From contig DAIOHQ010000042.1 of assembly GCA_036744635.1 (NCBI GenBank), positions 1-24,845 of the forward strand: a stretch of DNA of 24,845 nt, read 5' to 3'. A program made the position numbers and the translations under genes. Below the pieces are notes generated by a model. It saw only the letters and a program-made list of their open reading frames with translations, searched no databases and was not told the origin of the DNA. Positions 1 to 7,525 of the stretch are shown in pieces; the first letter of the stretch is position 1; the number at the start of each line of letters is the position of its first letter. The DNA comes from DAIOHQ01 sp036744635 (GTDB taxonomy: Bacteria; Planctomycetota; Phycisphaerae; Tepidisphaerales; Tepidisphaeraceae).

Positions 1-109
1 AGCCAAGATCATGATAACTGAAACTTGAACAAGTTATTTTCGGGCAGGCCCTAAGGACTGCGATCTTACTCCCTACTGGCGGCTGGGATCGGACAAGGGA
101 TATGTTGAA

Positions 110-370
110 GTGGACGACTCGGCCGTCATGGTCCGGCTGAAAATTTATCTTGGCGATACCAATGCAAACGGCCAGATCGACGGCGCCGAGGTCGCCCGCT
201 GCACAGCGCCGTATATCCTCTGGTCCGCCGGTCCCGATACGCTGCTGGGACCGGGCCAGGAATCGCTGGGCCCGCAGAACGGCACCGCGCCAGCGCCGCC
301 GCCACCCGCCGCATCGATCACGACATCCGATGTTCAGCGCTGCGACGATATTCCGACGTTCAACCAATAA
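110..370 (+). CDS. Pseudopilin-like protein, C-terminal fragment
   Basis: The reading frame is open from base 29 (after a TGA at 26-28) to the stop at 370; the first usable start codon is a GTG at 110, giving 86 residues. It has no signal peptide or membrane segment. The stretch APYILWSAGPD near residues 33-43 resembles the C-terminal part of planctomycete/verrucomicrobial type II pseudopilin-like proteins, where a phrase of this kind is common; a Pro/Ala-rich tail follows. The frame before the GTG also reads like protein (tryptophan, tyrosine and charged residues), so the likeliest reading is the 3' end of a gene whose start lies outside the window or was lost by a frameshift near base 26. 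The next gene, 15 bases downstream, is a true pseudopilin, which fits. The start at 110 is not supported by a ribosome binding site. Family assignment is inference from a short motif. Confidence 0.4.
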   Translation: MDDSAVMVRLKIYLGDTNANGQIDGAEVARCTAPYILWSAGPDTLLGPGQESLGPQNGTAPAPPPPAASITTSDVQRCDDIPTFNQ

Positions 371-385
371 ACCGCGAGAATTCTT

Positions 386-1234
386 ATGACTGACTCAAGA
401 AACAGATCAGGCATGGGGAGCGAGCAGCAGGCTGGTTTCACGATCGTCGAATTGCTGGTGGTAGTTGCGTGTCTCGCCATCCTGATCGCCATGCTTCTCC
501 CAGCGCTGCGGCGCGCGCGGGAAATAGCGTTGCAGACGCAGTGCGCATCAACGATGCGCCAGGCGCTGGTTGCCATTGCGGTCTACAACCAGGATTATCC
601 CGGCGTCGGGCTGACCAACTATCTCCCGACCTGCCAGTTCTGGGGCCAGCCGTTCTCGGCGTGGTCATCACTCTGGACAGACCATGAAAAGAATGGTGGC
701 AACGACGTGTGGGATGAGGGCCGCATCAAGAAGTCGAGCTGGCGGGGGTACCTCCTCGCGGGAAAATACGCCGACTCAACAGTCCTGGGATGTCCCGCGC
801 ATGACTTCACCGGCGAGACGTTCAACGCTTCGTACAATGATGCCCAGGGCAACTTCATGGAGCCCGATGGTCAGGGGCCGACGTTCCGCAAGAATCCCTG
901 CTACGTCTGGTACGGGCCGGGCATCATCGATTGGGAAAATGTCGCCCAATATTCAGGCGGCAACATTGGCGGGCGCAAGACTTCTTCCTTCCACCGCCGC
1001 GATCCGCTGTTGACCTGCCCGCAGGTACACCTGGGCAATGTCGCGCCAACCGGCGACCACTGGTTCGTCTTTCCCCACCGCTCCAATTGGGTGGTGATCA
1101 AGGGTGGCGAACTCAGCCCGCTGCCCTACGCGGAAAATATCGGTTTTACCGATGGCAGCGTGCAGTGGTACGTCAGTCGCGGCACCAATTGGTATGCGGT
1201 GCCGAACTATGTGCCGCTTAAGACGACCGACTGA
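386..1234 (+). CDS. Prepilin-type N-terminal cleavage/methylation domain protein (pseudopilin-like)
   Basis: 282 residues. The N-terminus has the type IV prepilin signal: a short polar leader, then QAGFTIVELL with the cleavage site between Gly17 and Phe18 and the conserved Glu at mature position +5 (Glu22). A hydrophobic helix follows (about residues 18-42), ending in the LPALRRAR pattern typical of planctomycete and verrucomicrobial pseudopilins. The remainder is a globular domain ending in GFTDGSVQWY, like the DG-containing C-terminal motif of these large paralogous families. In the known family the leader is removed by prepilin peptidase PilD and the protein is inserted in the inner membrane or assembled in a type II secretion-like pseudopilus; most PVC copies have no proven role. 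The start ATG lies 15 bases after the upstream ORF, with only a weak GAGAA upstream. It converges on the minus-strand methyltransferase cluster 35 bases further on. Confidence 0.85.
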   Translation: MTDSRNRSGMGSEQQAGFTIVELLVVVACLAILIAMLLPALRRAREIALQTQCASTMRQALVAIAVYNQDYPGVGLTNYLPTCQFWGQPFSAWSSLWTDHEKNGGNDVWDEGRIKKSSWRGYLLAGKYADSTVLGCPAHDFTGETFNASYNDAQGNFMEPDGQGPTFRKNPCYVWYGPGIIDWENVAQYSGGNIGGRKTSSFHRRDPLLTCPQVHLGNVAPTGDHWFVFPHRSNWVVIKGGELSPLPYAENIGFTDGSVQWYVSRGTNWYAVPNYVPLKTTD

Positions 1235-1269
1235 CCCTTCAGGAGGGGTGAAGTTCCGGGGAAAGCAAA

Positions 1270-2454
1270 TCAATCTATTTCTTCCAGATGCGGCAGCGCG
1301 CCGCTGGCGCGGTCGTAGATGCCGAGGGTCTTGGCGGCCTCGACCAGGGCGAAGAGATTTTCGTCGGGGGTTTCCCGGCCGCATTGATCGCCGGTGGAGA
1401 GGATGAATCCGCCGCCGATTCCCGCATCGCGCATCGCCTCGATCGACCGGCGGCGCACAAGCTCTGGCGTGCCGAAGAGCATGGTCTGGGTGGTGTGCAG
1501 GTTCCCCATCAGGGCGATCTGCAGGCCGCGGGCGGCCTTCACCTCAGCCAGGATGACATCCCCCATCGGCGGAATCTCCAGCGGGTTGATGCAGTTCATA
1601 TCCGTCTCATCGGCCAGCATGTCCACCAGCACGCGCGACTTGCCGCAACTGTGCAACATGCTGGGGACGCCGGCATCCTTGCACATTTTCGTCCACAGCG
1701 CCAGCGGCGGAATGGCGAAGCGGCGGGCCAATTCCGGCGAGGAAAGCGTGATCGTCCCCGAGCCGCCGAAGAGGATGTAGTCCGGCTGCAGCGACAGGGT
1801 CAGCTCGACGATCTTGGTGCCGATGGCCAACTCGAGCTCGTACCATTCCTGCAGGATTTCCGGATGATCTTCGATGGCAAAGGAGAGCTGGGCGATGCCA
1901 TCCTGAATGTATTCGTTCCAGATCTGGAAACCGGGATAGCTGACCGACAGGCCAAAGGCGTGGCCGCGCTTGCGGCATTGTTCGCGGATTTCGTCGGTGG
2001 GCTTGTGGTCGATTCCCGTCGGCGGTTGCAGCCTCCAGCGCCATTTTTTCCAGTCGGCCGCCAGGTCCTTCATCGGCTTTTCGGTGGGACTGGGCGGCTC
2101 GCGGCGCATGACCGTCGAGGCGCAGGTCATGTCGCCATCGGGCGTGCGGATCGTCGTATGCCGCACCATGGCATCGATGTCGGCGACATATTCATCCCTG
2201 GTGAGGTATTCGCAGCGGCTGGCGCCCCAGGTGAGCGACGGCCCGGCCGAGGCGCCGATCCAGGCATCCATGCCGAAATAGTCGGCGGTTTCCAGATACG
2301 ACTGCCAGAGCGGGTACCGGTTGTAAAGATAGATGTCCCAATAGGGCAGGCCGGTGCGCTTGGCGGGGAGGTAGTTGGAGATGTCGGGGGCGACGGGCAC
2401 ACGGTCGGGGATGCCGTTCAAAAGCGCCGTCACGAAGCGCTCGCGCGAGGTCAT
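1270..2454 (-). CDS. URO-D family protein A (MtaA/CmuA-like methyltransferase with full zinc motif)
   Basis: 394 residues from the ATG at 2454. An upstream ATG at 2535 would add 27 residues, but these are encoded by a tandem-word repeat and I reject it. The N-terminus MTSRERFVTALLNG is typical of the URO-D superfamily. Of the seven paralogs here, this is the only one with the complete ligand pattern of the zinc methyltransferases MtaA, MtbA and CmuA: His268-x-Cys270 (in MLHSCGKS) and Cys358 (in TGDQCGRETPDEN), plus the GNLHTTQTMLFGTPE segment that corresponds to the GN...GTPE region of that family. In that family zinc activates a thiol or substrate for methyl exchange with a cob(I)alamin/methyl-cobalamin protein, so methyl transfer to or from the corrinoid protein encoded at 9821-10450 is the natural inference. 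It is the last gene of the minus-strand run and is set apart by 195 bases containing a strong palindrome, so its expression may differ from the rest. Confidence 0.85.
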   Translation of the reverse strand: MTSRERFVTALLNGIPDRVPVAPDISNYLPAKRTGLPYWDIYLYNRYPLWQSYLETADYFGMDAWIGASAGPSLTWGASRCEYLTRDEYVADIDAMVRHTTIRTPDGDMTCASTVMRREPPSPTEKPMKDLAADWKKWRWRLQPPTGIDHKPTDEIREQCRKRGHAFGLSVSYPGFQIWNEYIQDGIAQLSFAIEDHPEILQEWYELELAIGTKIVELTLSLQPDYILFGGSGTITLSSPELARRFAIPPLALWTKMCKDAGVPSMLHSCGKSRVLVDMLADETDMNCINPLEIPPMGDVILAEVKAARGLQIALMGNLHTTQTMLFGTPELVRRRSIEAMRDAGIGGGFILSTGDQCGRETPDENLFALVEAAKTLGIYDRASGALPHLEEID

Positions 2455-2490
2455 GGTCTTGGTCTTGTGTCCGTCGAGGTTGAGAAGGTT

Positions 2491-2550
2491 GTCAATGGTC
2501 ATGGGGATGGTCAATGGTAAATTGTCATTGGTCATTTGGGACGGTCAATT
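2491..2550. repeat. Tandem-word repeat (GGTCAATGG / GGTCATTGG type)
   Basis: Imperfect reiteration of the words ggtcaatgg, ggtcat and gtcattgg in both orientations upstream of protein A. A degenerate continuation (ctggtcatcggtcag) lies at 2637-2651, on the other side of the palindrome at 2553-2621, as if the palindrome had landed within the run. Such word repeats recur between genes of many PVC metagenome genomes (from memory). No coding role is likely. Confidence 0.6.
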
Positions 2551-2552
2551 AT

Positions 2553-2621
2553 CCTCGTAGCACGGGCGTCTCGCCCGTTTTTCCGATTCGAAAACACGGG
2601 CGAGACGCCCGTGCTACGAGG
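2553..2621. repeat. Palindromic repeat, HGRDARAT type
   Basis: Two perfect 26-base arms, 2553-2578 and 2596-2621, flank a 17-base loop. Each arm is itself a small palindrome, with acgggcg and cgcccgt around tct. Translation gives the HGRDARAT reading that appears in many spurious proteins of PVC genomes, which marks it as a dispersed multi-copy element. As RNA it would form a very stable hairpin in the spacer between proteins B and A. It has no adjacent U-run, so it is not a classical terminator, but it may stabilise or attenuate the transcript. Confidence 0.85.
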
Positions 2622-2648
2622 TTGTTCAAACGGATCACTGGTCATCGG

Positions 2649-3743
2649 TCAGCGTGTGAACCGGGCGGCGTCCTTGAGGAAGGCATCGGCCTCGGCGCGG
2701 GAGCAGCCGGCGTAGATGGTGATCCACACGCCCCTGCCGCCGACGGCTTCGAAGACGTTCATCGCGTCGCGGAAATCGGCGGCGAGGACCTGCACGCACT
2801 TGCCGGCGTCGAGGATGCGCTTGTAGGTGTCGATCCATTTGGTGGCCGGGCCGTGGCCGTCGCCGTAGACCCACTGGATGCCGTTGAGCTGCGGGATCTC
2901 CAGCAGCAAGTCGAGATGGCGCAGCGCCTGCGGGCCGTCGAGATGGAAGAGGGTGCGGTCCAGCGCCCGCATCTCCGCCAGGATGTCGGGAAGGATGAGG
3001 TCTTTGGCGATCTGGTCGGAGACCATGCACCAGAAGTCGCAGCACGGCAGGTAGGCCGGGCCGTCGTGCAGCATCGGCGTCCAGGTGGTGCAGGGATGGC
3101 CGGCAGCCCCCTCCGAGCGGATTTTCGACCAGAGCCGGTTGAAGGACTCGACGAACACGCGGGTGGTCAATCGGCCCACGCGCTCAATCGTTTGCGGGCA
3201 GTCCATCAGGTCCTCGCAGAGGAGCTGCGGATCGCGCAGGCCGGCCAGCAGGTCATAATTGTCGTGCAGATCGGCGATGCCGACGACGTAGCGGCCATCG
3301 CACAGCTCCAGCGCCAGATCGGTCATGCGCTCGATAGTTTGCCAGTAGATGTTGTCGAAGTTCAGCGGGCGGTTGACGATCTCGTGCCACTGGCTGGGGT
3401 CGTGGATGATCGGTTTCGACCAACTGCTGAACTCGGAAAAGTCCAGCTCGCAGCCCAGCAGCGTGGCCACCAGTTCCGGACCGACGTTGGGAAGGAGGAC
3501 GGGGAAGGCGTCGGCGGCGAAGTCGATCGATTCCAGCCAGGCGATGGCGCGGCGGACCTGGAATTCGACGTCGAGCCAGCGCTCGCGCTGGGTGGCGTGT
3601 TCACGGCCGGGAAAGTCGATCGGCCTGGTCTGTTTCAGGGAGAGGGTGATGAGAGGCCGGTCGATGATCTCGCGGTGCCACCACGCCTCAAAGCGGTCGA
3701 AGGTTTTGGCGAAATCGGGCAGCCGTTTCAGCTCGCGCAGCAT
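2649..3743 (-). CDS. URO-D superfamily-like protein B (divergent, H-L-D-G variant)
   Basis: 364 residues. The start ATG at 3743 is well supported: an AGGAGG lies five bases upstream, inside the end of the preceding gene, with which it overlaps by 16 bases. The overall fold pattern is that of a diverged URO-D/cobalamin-independent-methionine-synthase-like TIM barrel: FHLDGPQALRHLD stands where zinc enzymes have H-x-C-G, followed by IQWVYGDGHGP and a late YAGCSRAEADAFL. So the first Cys ligand is replaced by Asp, although a late Cys remains. Relatives of this type occur next to corrinoid proteins and have at times been labelled trimethylamine corrinoid-protein-associated (from memory, weak). 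Its place in the cluster suggests a role in methyl transfer or in handling a substrate fragment. The exact reaction is unknown. Confidence 0.75.
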   Translation of the reverse strand: MLRELKRLPDFAKTFDRFEAWWHREIIDRPLITLSLKQTRPIDFPGREHATQRERWLDVEFQVRRAIAWLESIDFAADAFPVLLPNVGPELVATLLGCELDFSEFSSWSKPIIHDPSQWHEIVNRPLNFDNIYWQTIERMTDLALELCDGRYVVGIADLHDNYDLLAGLRDPQLLCEDLMDCPQTIERVGRLTTRVFVESFNRLWSKIRSEGAAGHPCTTWTPMLHDGPAYLPCCDFWCMVSDQIAKDLILPDILAEMRALDRTLFHLDGPQALRHLDLLLEIPQLNGIQWVYGDGHGPATKWIDTYKRILDAGKCVQVLAADFRDAMNVFEAVGGRGVWITIYAGCSRAEADAFLKDAARFTR

Positions 3744-4915
3744 GTGGTCCTCCTAATGCCATGGGCGAGGCGGCGCCGCAAGTTCAGGTAATAGTCGAGA
3801 TGATCGAGGGGCATCGTGTGGGTGAGCTGGCCGCCGACGTTGATGACAAACCGGCGGGCGCGCCGGCCAACCTCGATGCAGCGCGTCACCTCGCGCTCGA
3901 TGGCCGGCAGCGGTCCGTTGGCGAGGATCGCGCTGTTGATGTTGCCGATGAGGACTTTGTCGGGGTAGTCGCGCACCAGCGGCTCCAGATCGACGAGATA
4001 TTCCATGTTCAGGCCGTCGGCTCCGGCGGCGAAGATATCATCGACGAACTCGGTGCAATTGCCGTCGCTGGTAAAGACGATGGGAATCTCTTTCTTCACC
4101 AGCGGAGCAAAAATCTCGGCATATCGCGAGAAGATATGCCTGCGATACCAGGCCGGCGCGAAGACCGGGCCGGCAGTGGTGACGAGGTCGTCATGGAGGA
4201 TGAACCCATCGAGGCCATCCACCTGCGACCATGCGGTCGTGATGCGCCAACTGAGCTCGGCGAAGCGGTCGAGCAGCCTGGAGAGGCGGCGCTCGTCGGC
4301 CATGCCGACTTCGCACCACAGCTCGAAGCCGAAGATTGCCAGGGCGCAGTGATAGAGCGTGGTGTAGTGGTGTGGAATTGGATAACAGGTGTCGCCGCAG
4401 TTTTCGCGCATCTGCGCGTACGCGTTCACGAATTCTGTGCGATATTGCTCGACGGTCTTGGGAAAATAGTGAAAGGGGTCGAAATCAAGGGCTTCGTCAA
4501 CGGAGGCGGGCTTGGGGACGTGGAGAAAATGGCGGCCATCCTCCTGAATCCCGGTGCAGAAAATTCCCCACTGGACGATGGGCGTGCCATCGGGCAGGTG
4601 CTTGAGCTTTTCGCCATTATCCCAATCGAAGACCTGCGAATTGTTGTCGGGCAGGCCGGCGCCAAAGAGCAGATCGACTTCGAAAACCTCGGCGATGCCC
4701 TTGAAGGCGTCGTGAATGCGGCCTGGCTCGGCGATGGGATCGATGCCGGTGTAGTGCTGGATGGCCTGTCGGGAGAGGCCCCAGAGGTGCTCCATGACCG
4801 GGATGCGGTCACCGCAGTAGTCGCGCTTGAGAACTGCTCGGCCAAGGGATGCGGACATGGTGAGAAATCCGTATTTAGAAAGGCGGTTGAAGGACTTTTC
4901 CAGCATGAGGTCCAT
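3728..4915 (-). CDS. URO-D family protein C, main open part after an in-frame TAG
   Basis: 395 residues from ATG 4915 (a GTG lies one codon earlier), but this is almost certainly not the native start: the same frame is open upstream through a single TAG at 4942-4940 to an ATG at 5092 that overlaps the previous gene's stop. No ribosome binding site precedes 4915. The protein is URO-D-like: VFTSDGNCTEFVDDIFAAG stands where the zinc enzymes carry H-x-C-G, and NVGGQLTHTMPLDHLDYYL ends the barrel where the last Cys would be, so the zinc ligands are not conserved. The barrel core appears complete. The end overlaps protein B by 16 bases. Either this is a nonsense-interrupted gene, or the TAG is read through (see the finding), or the TAG is a sequence error. 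Function within the corrinoid cluster is inferred only. Confidence 0.75.
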   Translation of the reverse strand: MDLMLEKSFNRLSKYGFLTMSASLGRAVLKRDYCGDRIPVMEHLWGLSRQAIQHYTGIDPIAEPGRIHDAFKGIAEVFEVDLLFGAGLPDNNSQVFDWDNGEKLKHLPDGTPIVQWGIFCTGIQEDGRHFLHVPKPASVDEALDFDPFHYFPKTVEQYRTEFVNAYAQMRENCGDTCYPIPHHYTTLYHCALAIFGFELWCEVGMADERRLSRLLDRFAELSWRITTAWSQVDGLDGFILHDDLVTTAGPVFAPAWYRRHIFSRYAEIFAPLVKKEIPIVFTSDGNCTEFVDDIFAAGADGLNMEYLVDLEPLVRDYPDKVLIGNINSAILANGPLPAIEREVTRCIEVGRRARRFVINVGGQLTHTMPLDHLDYYLNLRRRLAHGIRRTTCCAS

Positions 4916-4939
4916 CACGGGAAAAGCCAGCGGGGTGTT

Positions 4940-5092
4940 CTAGCGCCCGGCGGCTTCTTGGAGTACCTTTCCCAGGCGAATTCCATCGCGAAGGATGACA
5001 TCGTGATCTGGCTTTTCGCGGAGAACCAGATCAGCGCCGATGGGCATACGTGCCCCGGCGGCGGCCAGGTCGAGATAGAACTTGCGGTTCAT
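4940..5092 (-). pseudogene. N-terminal 50 codons of URO-D family protein C, ending at in-frame TAG
   Basis: ATG at 5092 overlaps the TGA of protein D as ATGA, the classic arrangement of coupled translation, which supports this as the true start of gene C. Fifty codons follow, beginning MNRKFYLDLAAAGARMPIG and ending LGKVLQEAAGR, then TAG (4942-4940). The same frame continues NTPLAFPVMDLMLEK straight into the main open part at 4915. The combined gene would be 454 residues. The residues on both sides of the TAG read as one continuous URO-D-family N-terminus. No frameshift is needed; one base change would close the gap. Confidence 0.7.
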
Positions 5093-6234
5093 ATCAGCAC
5101 CTCTGAAAGTTGGAGTTCTCCCAGTGGCTTAAGGTTAATGTTGTGGCCCCACTCGCGGCGGACGGTCTGGAGGTAAAACATGTAGTTCTCGAGCGGCACA
5201 TCGGGCGGGACGCGATGGTCGGCGAAGCCGATGAAGCCGCCTTCTTCGACCAGGGGCGCGAGGCGCATCGCTTCTGTTTCGATGGCGCGCGGGCCGCGCT
5301 GGAGAATGTGCTTGTCGAAGCCGCCCATCAGCAGGAGTTCCCTGCCATATTGCCTGCGATAGGCAACCGCATCGCCGCCCCAGACGCCCACTTCGATGGG
5401 GAACATGCAGTTGACGCCGGCCTCCAGCCAGAGCGGGATCAGGTCGTCGACTTTTCCATCACAGTCCACCCAGAAGATGTCGGTGCCATGGCTGCGCATC
5501 AATTCAGTGATGCGTTTGTATTGGGGGACGAGAAAGCGCTTGAAGTGCTCTGGGCTGAGCAGCGGCCCGCCGCAGTAGCACATGTCTTCCCAGAAGGCGG
5601 CCATGTCAAAGTGCAGGCCGTGCGCGTAGGCATCCTGCAGCATCGCGACCTGCAGATCGGTGATGGTGACGACCATCTCTTCGAACCATGCCGGATCGTC
5701 GTAGACGACCAGTGAGAGGTTCTCGACGCCCATCCAGTTGCGGAGCCAGCCATAGAGACTTCCCGTGCCGGCCACGGAACAGAGCTTCCGGTCCCACTGC
5801 TTTCCTTCCTTCACCAGGTCGCGCGTGTGGCGCTCGGGGTTGGCCGGGTCCAGACGCCACTTGTAATGCTTGTTCCAGCTTTCGCGATCGACAAGCAGGT
5901 GGCCGTGGTGCTGCGGGATCGAGCCCATGAACTTCTTTTGGAGCACGATCACACCGTCACCCTGCTGCACGAGGGCGTGATCGCCGCGATCCTCGATTAC
6001 CTTTTGTTCAAACCCCGGCGTCAGGCCGCTGGAGATGCCTGGTCCCCCCCAGTAACTGTCCATTCCGAAGAATTTATCGGTGCTTGTAGTCTCGTGGCCG
6101 CCACCCACCCATTTCGGCAGGCCCTGCTCGTGCCAGACCTCGATGGTTTCCGGCCAGAAGCCGAAGTCGCAGATCGGCGAGCGGTCGCGCGGCTGATAGT
6201 GCATGGTGGCGAGGAAACGTTCGCGTTCGGTCAT
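5089..6234 (-). CDS. URO-D family protein D
   Basis: 381 residues. Start ATG 6234 has GGAG seven bases upstream. The N-terminus MTERERFLATMHYQPRDRSP is the usual opening of URO-D-family methyltransferase-like proteins. In the zinc-motif region it reads FWVDCDGKVDDLIPLWLEAG, with Asp-Cys-Asp-Gly in place of H-x-C-G; the last-ligand region is GFADHRVPPDVPLENY, with His in place of the C-terminal Cys. It therefore keeps the P-x-x-x-P-x-E-N segment of the methyltransferases but not their canonical zinc triad. It is coupled to gene C by the ATGA overlap at 5089-5092. Methyl transfer with the clustered corrinoid protein is the working inference; a non-methyltransferase activity of the barrel is possible. 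Confidence 0.85.
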   Translation of the reverse strand: MTERERFLATMHYQPRDRSPICDFGFWPETIEVWHEQGLPKWVGGGHETTSTDKFFGMDSYWGGPGISSGLTPGFEQKVIEDRGDHALVQQGDGVIVLQKKFMGSIPQHHGHLLVDRESWNKHYKWRLDPANPERHTRDLVKEGKQWDRKLCSVAGTGSLYGWLRNWMGVENLSLVVYDDPAWFEEMVVTITDLQVAMLQDAYAHGLHFDMAAFWEDMCYCGGPLLSPEHFKRFLVPQYKRITELMRSHGTDIFWVDCDGKVDDLIPLWLEAGVNCMFPIEVGVWGGDAVAYRRQYGRELLLMGGFDKHILQRGPRAIETEAMRLAPLVEEGGFIGFADHRVPPDVPLENYMFYLQTVRREWGHNINLKPLGELQLSEVLI

Positions 6235-6257
6235 GATCGGTCTCCGGAAGTTGTCCG

Positions 6258-6282
6258 TAGTCAGAAGTTAGAAGTCAGAAGG
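6258..6282. repeat. Tandem-word repeat (agtcagaag type)
   Basis: The word agtcagaag occurs as tagtcagaag, ttagaag, tcagaagg in the 54-base spacer between proteins E and D. It belongs to the same class of short tandem-word spacers seen elsewhere in the window. It lies upstream of the GGAG of protein D and does not disturb it. Confidence 0.5.
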
Positions 6283-6288
6283 CACGCA

Positions 6289-7515
6289 TCAATTATTCAG
6301 CAGCTCGGGGTTGCGTTCGTAGTTGGCCAGTTCTCGGCCGGCGGCGTACATGGCTTCGGTATTTTCGTAGGGTGTATGCGGGGCGAGGTTGTTGCCTTCG
6401 CGGAGGACGAACAGGCCGCCTTCGAGCACGCCGGTCTTCACGATGCGCGCCACTTCCGCGCGGACGGTCGCGGGGTTGGCGGTGCGGAGAAATTCAATTT
6501 GCGGTCCGCCGTTCATGCGCACCTGCGGACCGAGCTGTTTGCGCATCTTGCCGAAATCGATGGGGAAGCCGGTATCGAAACTATTAATGTTCAGCTCATC
6601 ACGCAGGATGAGAAAATGACGGGTGGAGTCGCCACAAAGGTGAATGGAGCGGGGCTTGCTGGTGGCGAGTTCGTCCAGCATCCGGCGGTGGTGCGGCAGC
6701 ACACATTCGCGATAGGTATCGGCCGAGATCAGGGCGACGCTGTCGTCGGCATAACCAAAACCATCTTGCGGAATGGGAACGCCGGTGAGCTTGCGCCAGG
6801 CCTTGATGCGGGTGATGGTGGCGTCGGTGATGAATGAAAAAAGCTTCTGCATGCGCTCGGGCTCGCCAAGGATAAGCTCGCAGGCGGTGGTGGGGTTGAA
6901 GAGATTGCAGGCGACGGTCATGGGCCCATCGGTGCCGATGCCAAACCATGGGGGGACGACTTCGATCGGGCGGCCCAGGTACGTTTCCCTGGCGGCCCGC
7001 GCCTTGAAGTGGTTGTAATACTGCAACCCCTTGTGCATGATCCCGTCGAATGGGTCGGGAATGCCATTTTCCATGACACGCTCGGGGTCGTGCTCAAACG
7101 GCGGATGCGTGTCTGGAACCTCATCACCCAGATATTCCACCTTCCCGCCCAGCCAGGCGGTCTCATAGAAGTTCTGAAAGTCGGGAACGATCGACCACTT
7201 CTCCGGCAGGCCCAGCTCGACATCCTGCAGGATGTTGAAGCGGTTCCAGCGCTGAAACTGCAGCACCATCTCGAACATCACGTCCGGATTTTCCATGTAT
7301 TCCTGGAAGGTGACGCCCTTGGGATTGGCATCCCGCGACATCATGTGATAACGGGTGGCGATGCCGAAAATGATCGGCGCGCGGGTGGGCTTGCCCTGAT
7401 TGAAGGCCTTCCACGTCCACGTCACTTCTTCGTTGTGGCGCTTGAAATCGAAATGGGCCAGGCGGTCGGTCTCCAGCGCGCCTTCCTGCAGGGTGTCGGT
7501 CAACATCTCTGTCAT
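6289..7515 (-). CDS. URO-D family protein E (keeps H-x-C, lacks last Cys)
   Basis: 408 residues from ATG 7515, chosen over an ATG at 7533 because AAGGAA lies six bases upstream and the earlier start would overlap the stop of protein F. The barrel has IHLCGDSTRHFLILRDE with the H-x-C-G half of the zinc motif intact and a GFPIDFGKMRKQLG segment after it. At the position of the last zinc ligand it reads LREGNNLAPHTPYENTEAMY, so the Cys is replaced although the TP-x-EN context is preserved. This makes it the second closest of the seven to MtaA/CmuA-type enzymes. Spacing to protein F is 10 bases, so co-translation in one operon is likely. Substrate unknown. Confidence 0.85.
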   Translation of the reverse strand: MTEMLTDTLQEGALETDRLAHFDFKRHNEEVTWTWKAFNQGKPTRAPIIFGIATRYHMMSRDANPKGVTFQEYMENPDVMFEMVLQFQRWNRFNILQDVELGLPEKWSIVPDFQNFYETAWLGGKVEYLGDEVPDTHPPFEHDPERVMENGIPDPFDGIMHKGLQYYNHFKARAARETYLGRPIEVVPPWFGIGTDGPMTVACNLFNPTTACELILGEPERMQKLFSFITDATITRIKAWRKLTGVPIPQDGFGYADDSVALISADTYRECVLPHHRRMLDELATSKPRSIHLCGDSTRHFLILRDELNINSFDTGFPIDFGKMRKQLGPQVRMNGGPQIEFLRTANPATVRAEVARIVKTGVLEGGLFVLREGNNLAPHTPYENTEAMYAAGRELANYERNPELLNN

Positions 7516-7525
7516 GGTCGATTCC

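Noticed and set aside
1235..1269. Terminator between the convergent pseudopilin and protein A genes
   Set aside because: Only a 4-5 base imperfect stem without a U-run; not convincing.
1288..5176. Long plus-strand open frames opposite the URO-D genes (1288-2520, 2514-3791, 3761-5176)
   Set aside because: They lack any recognisable motif, are rich in Ala/Gly/Val/Asp as expected for the complement of GC-rich genes, and run exactly antisense to well-supported proteins; 2514-3791 begins in the HGRDARAT palindrome.
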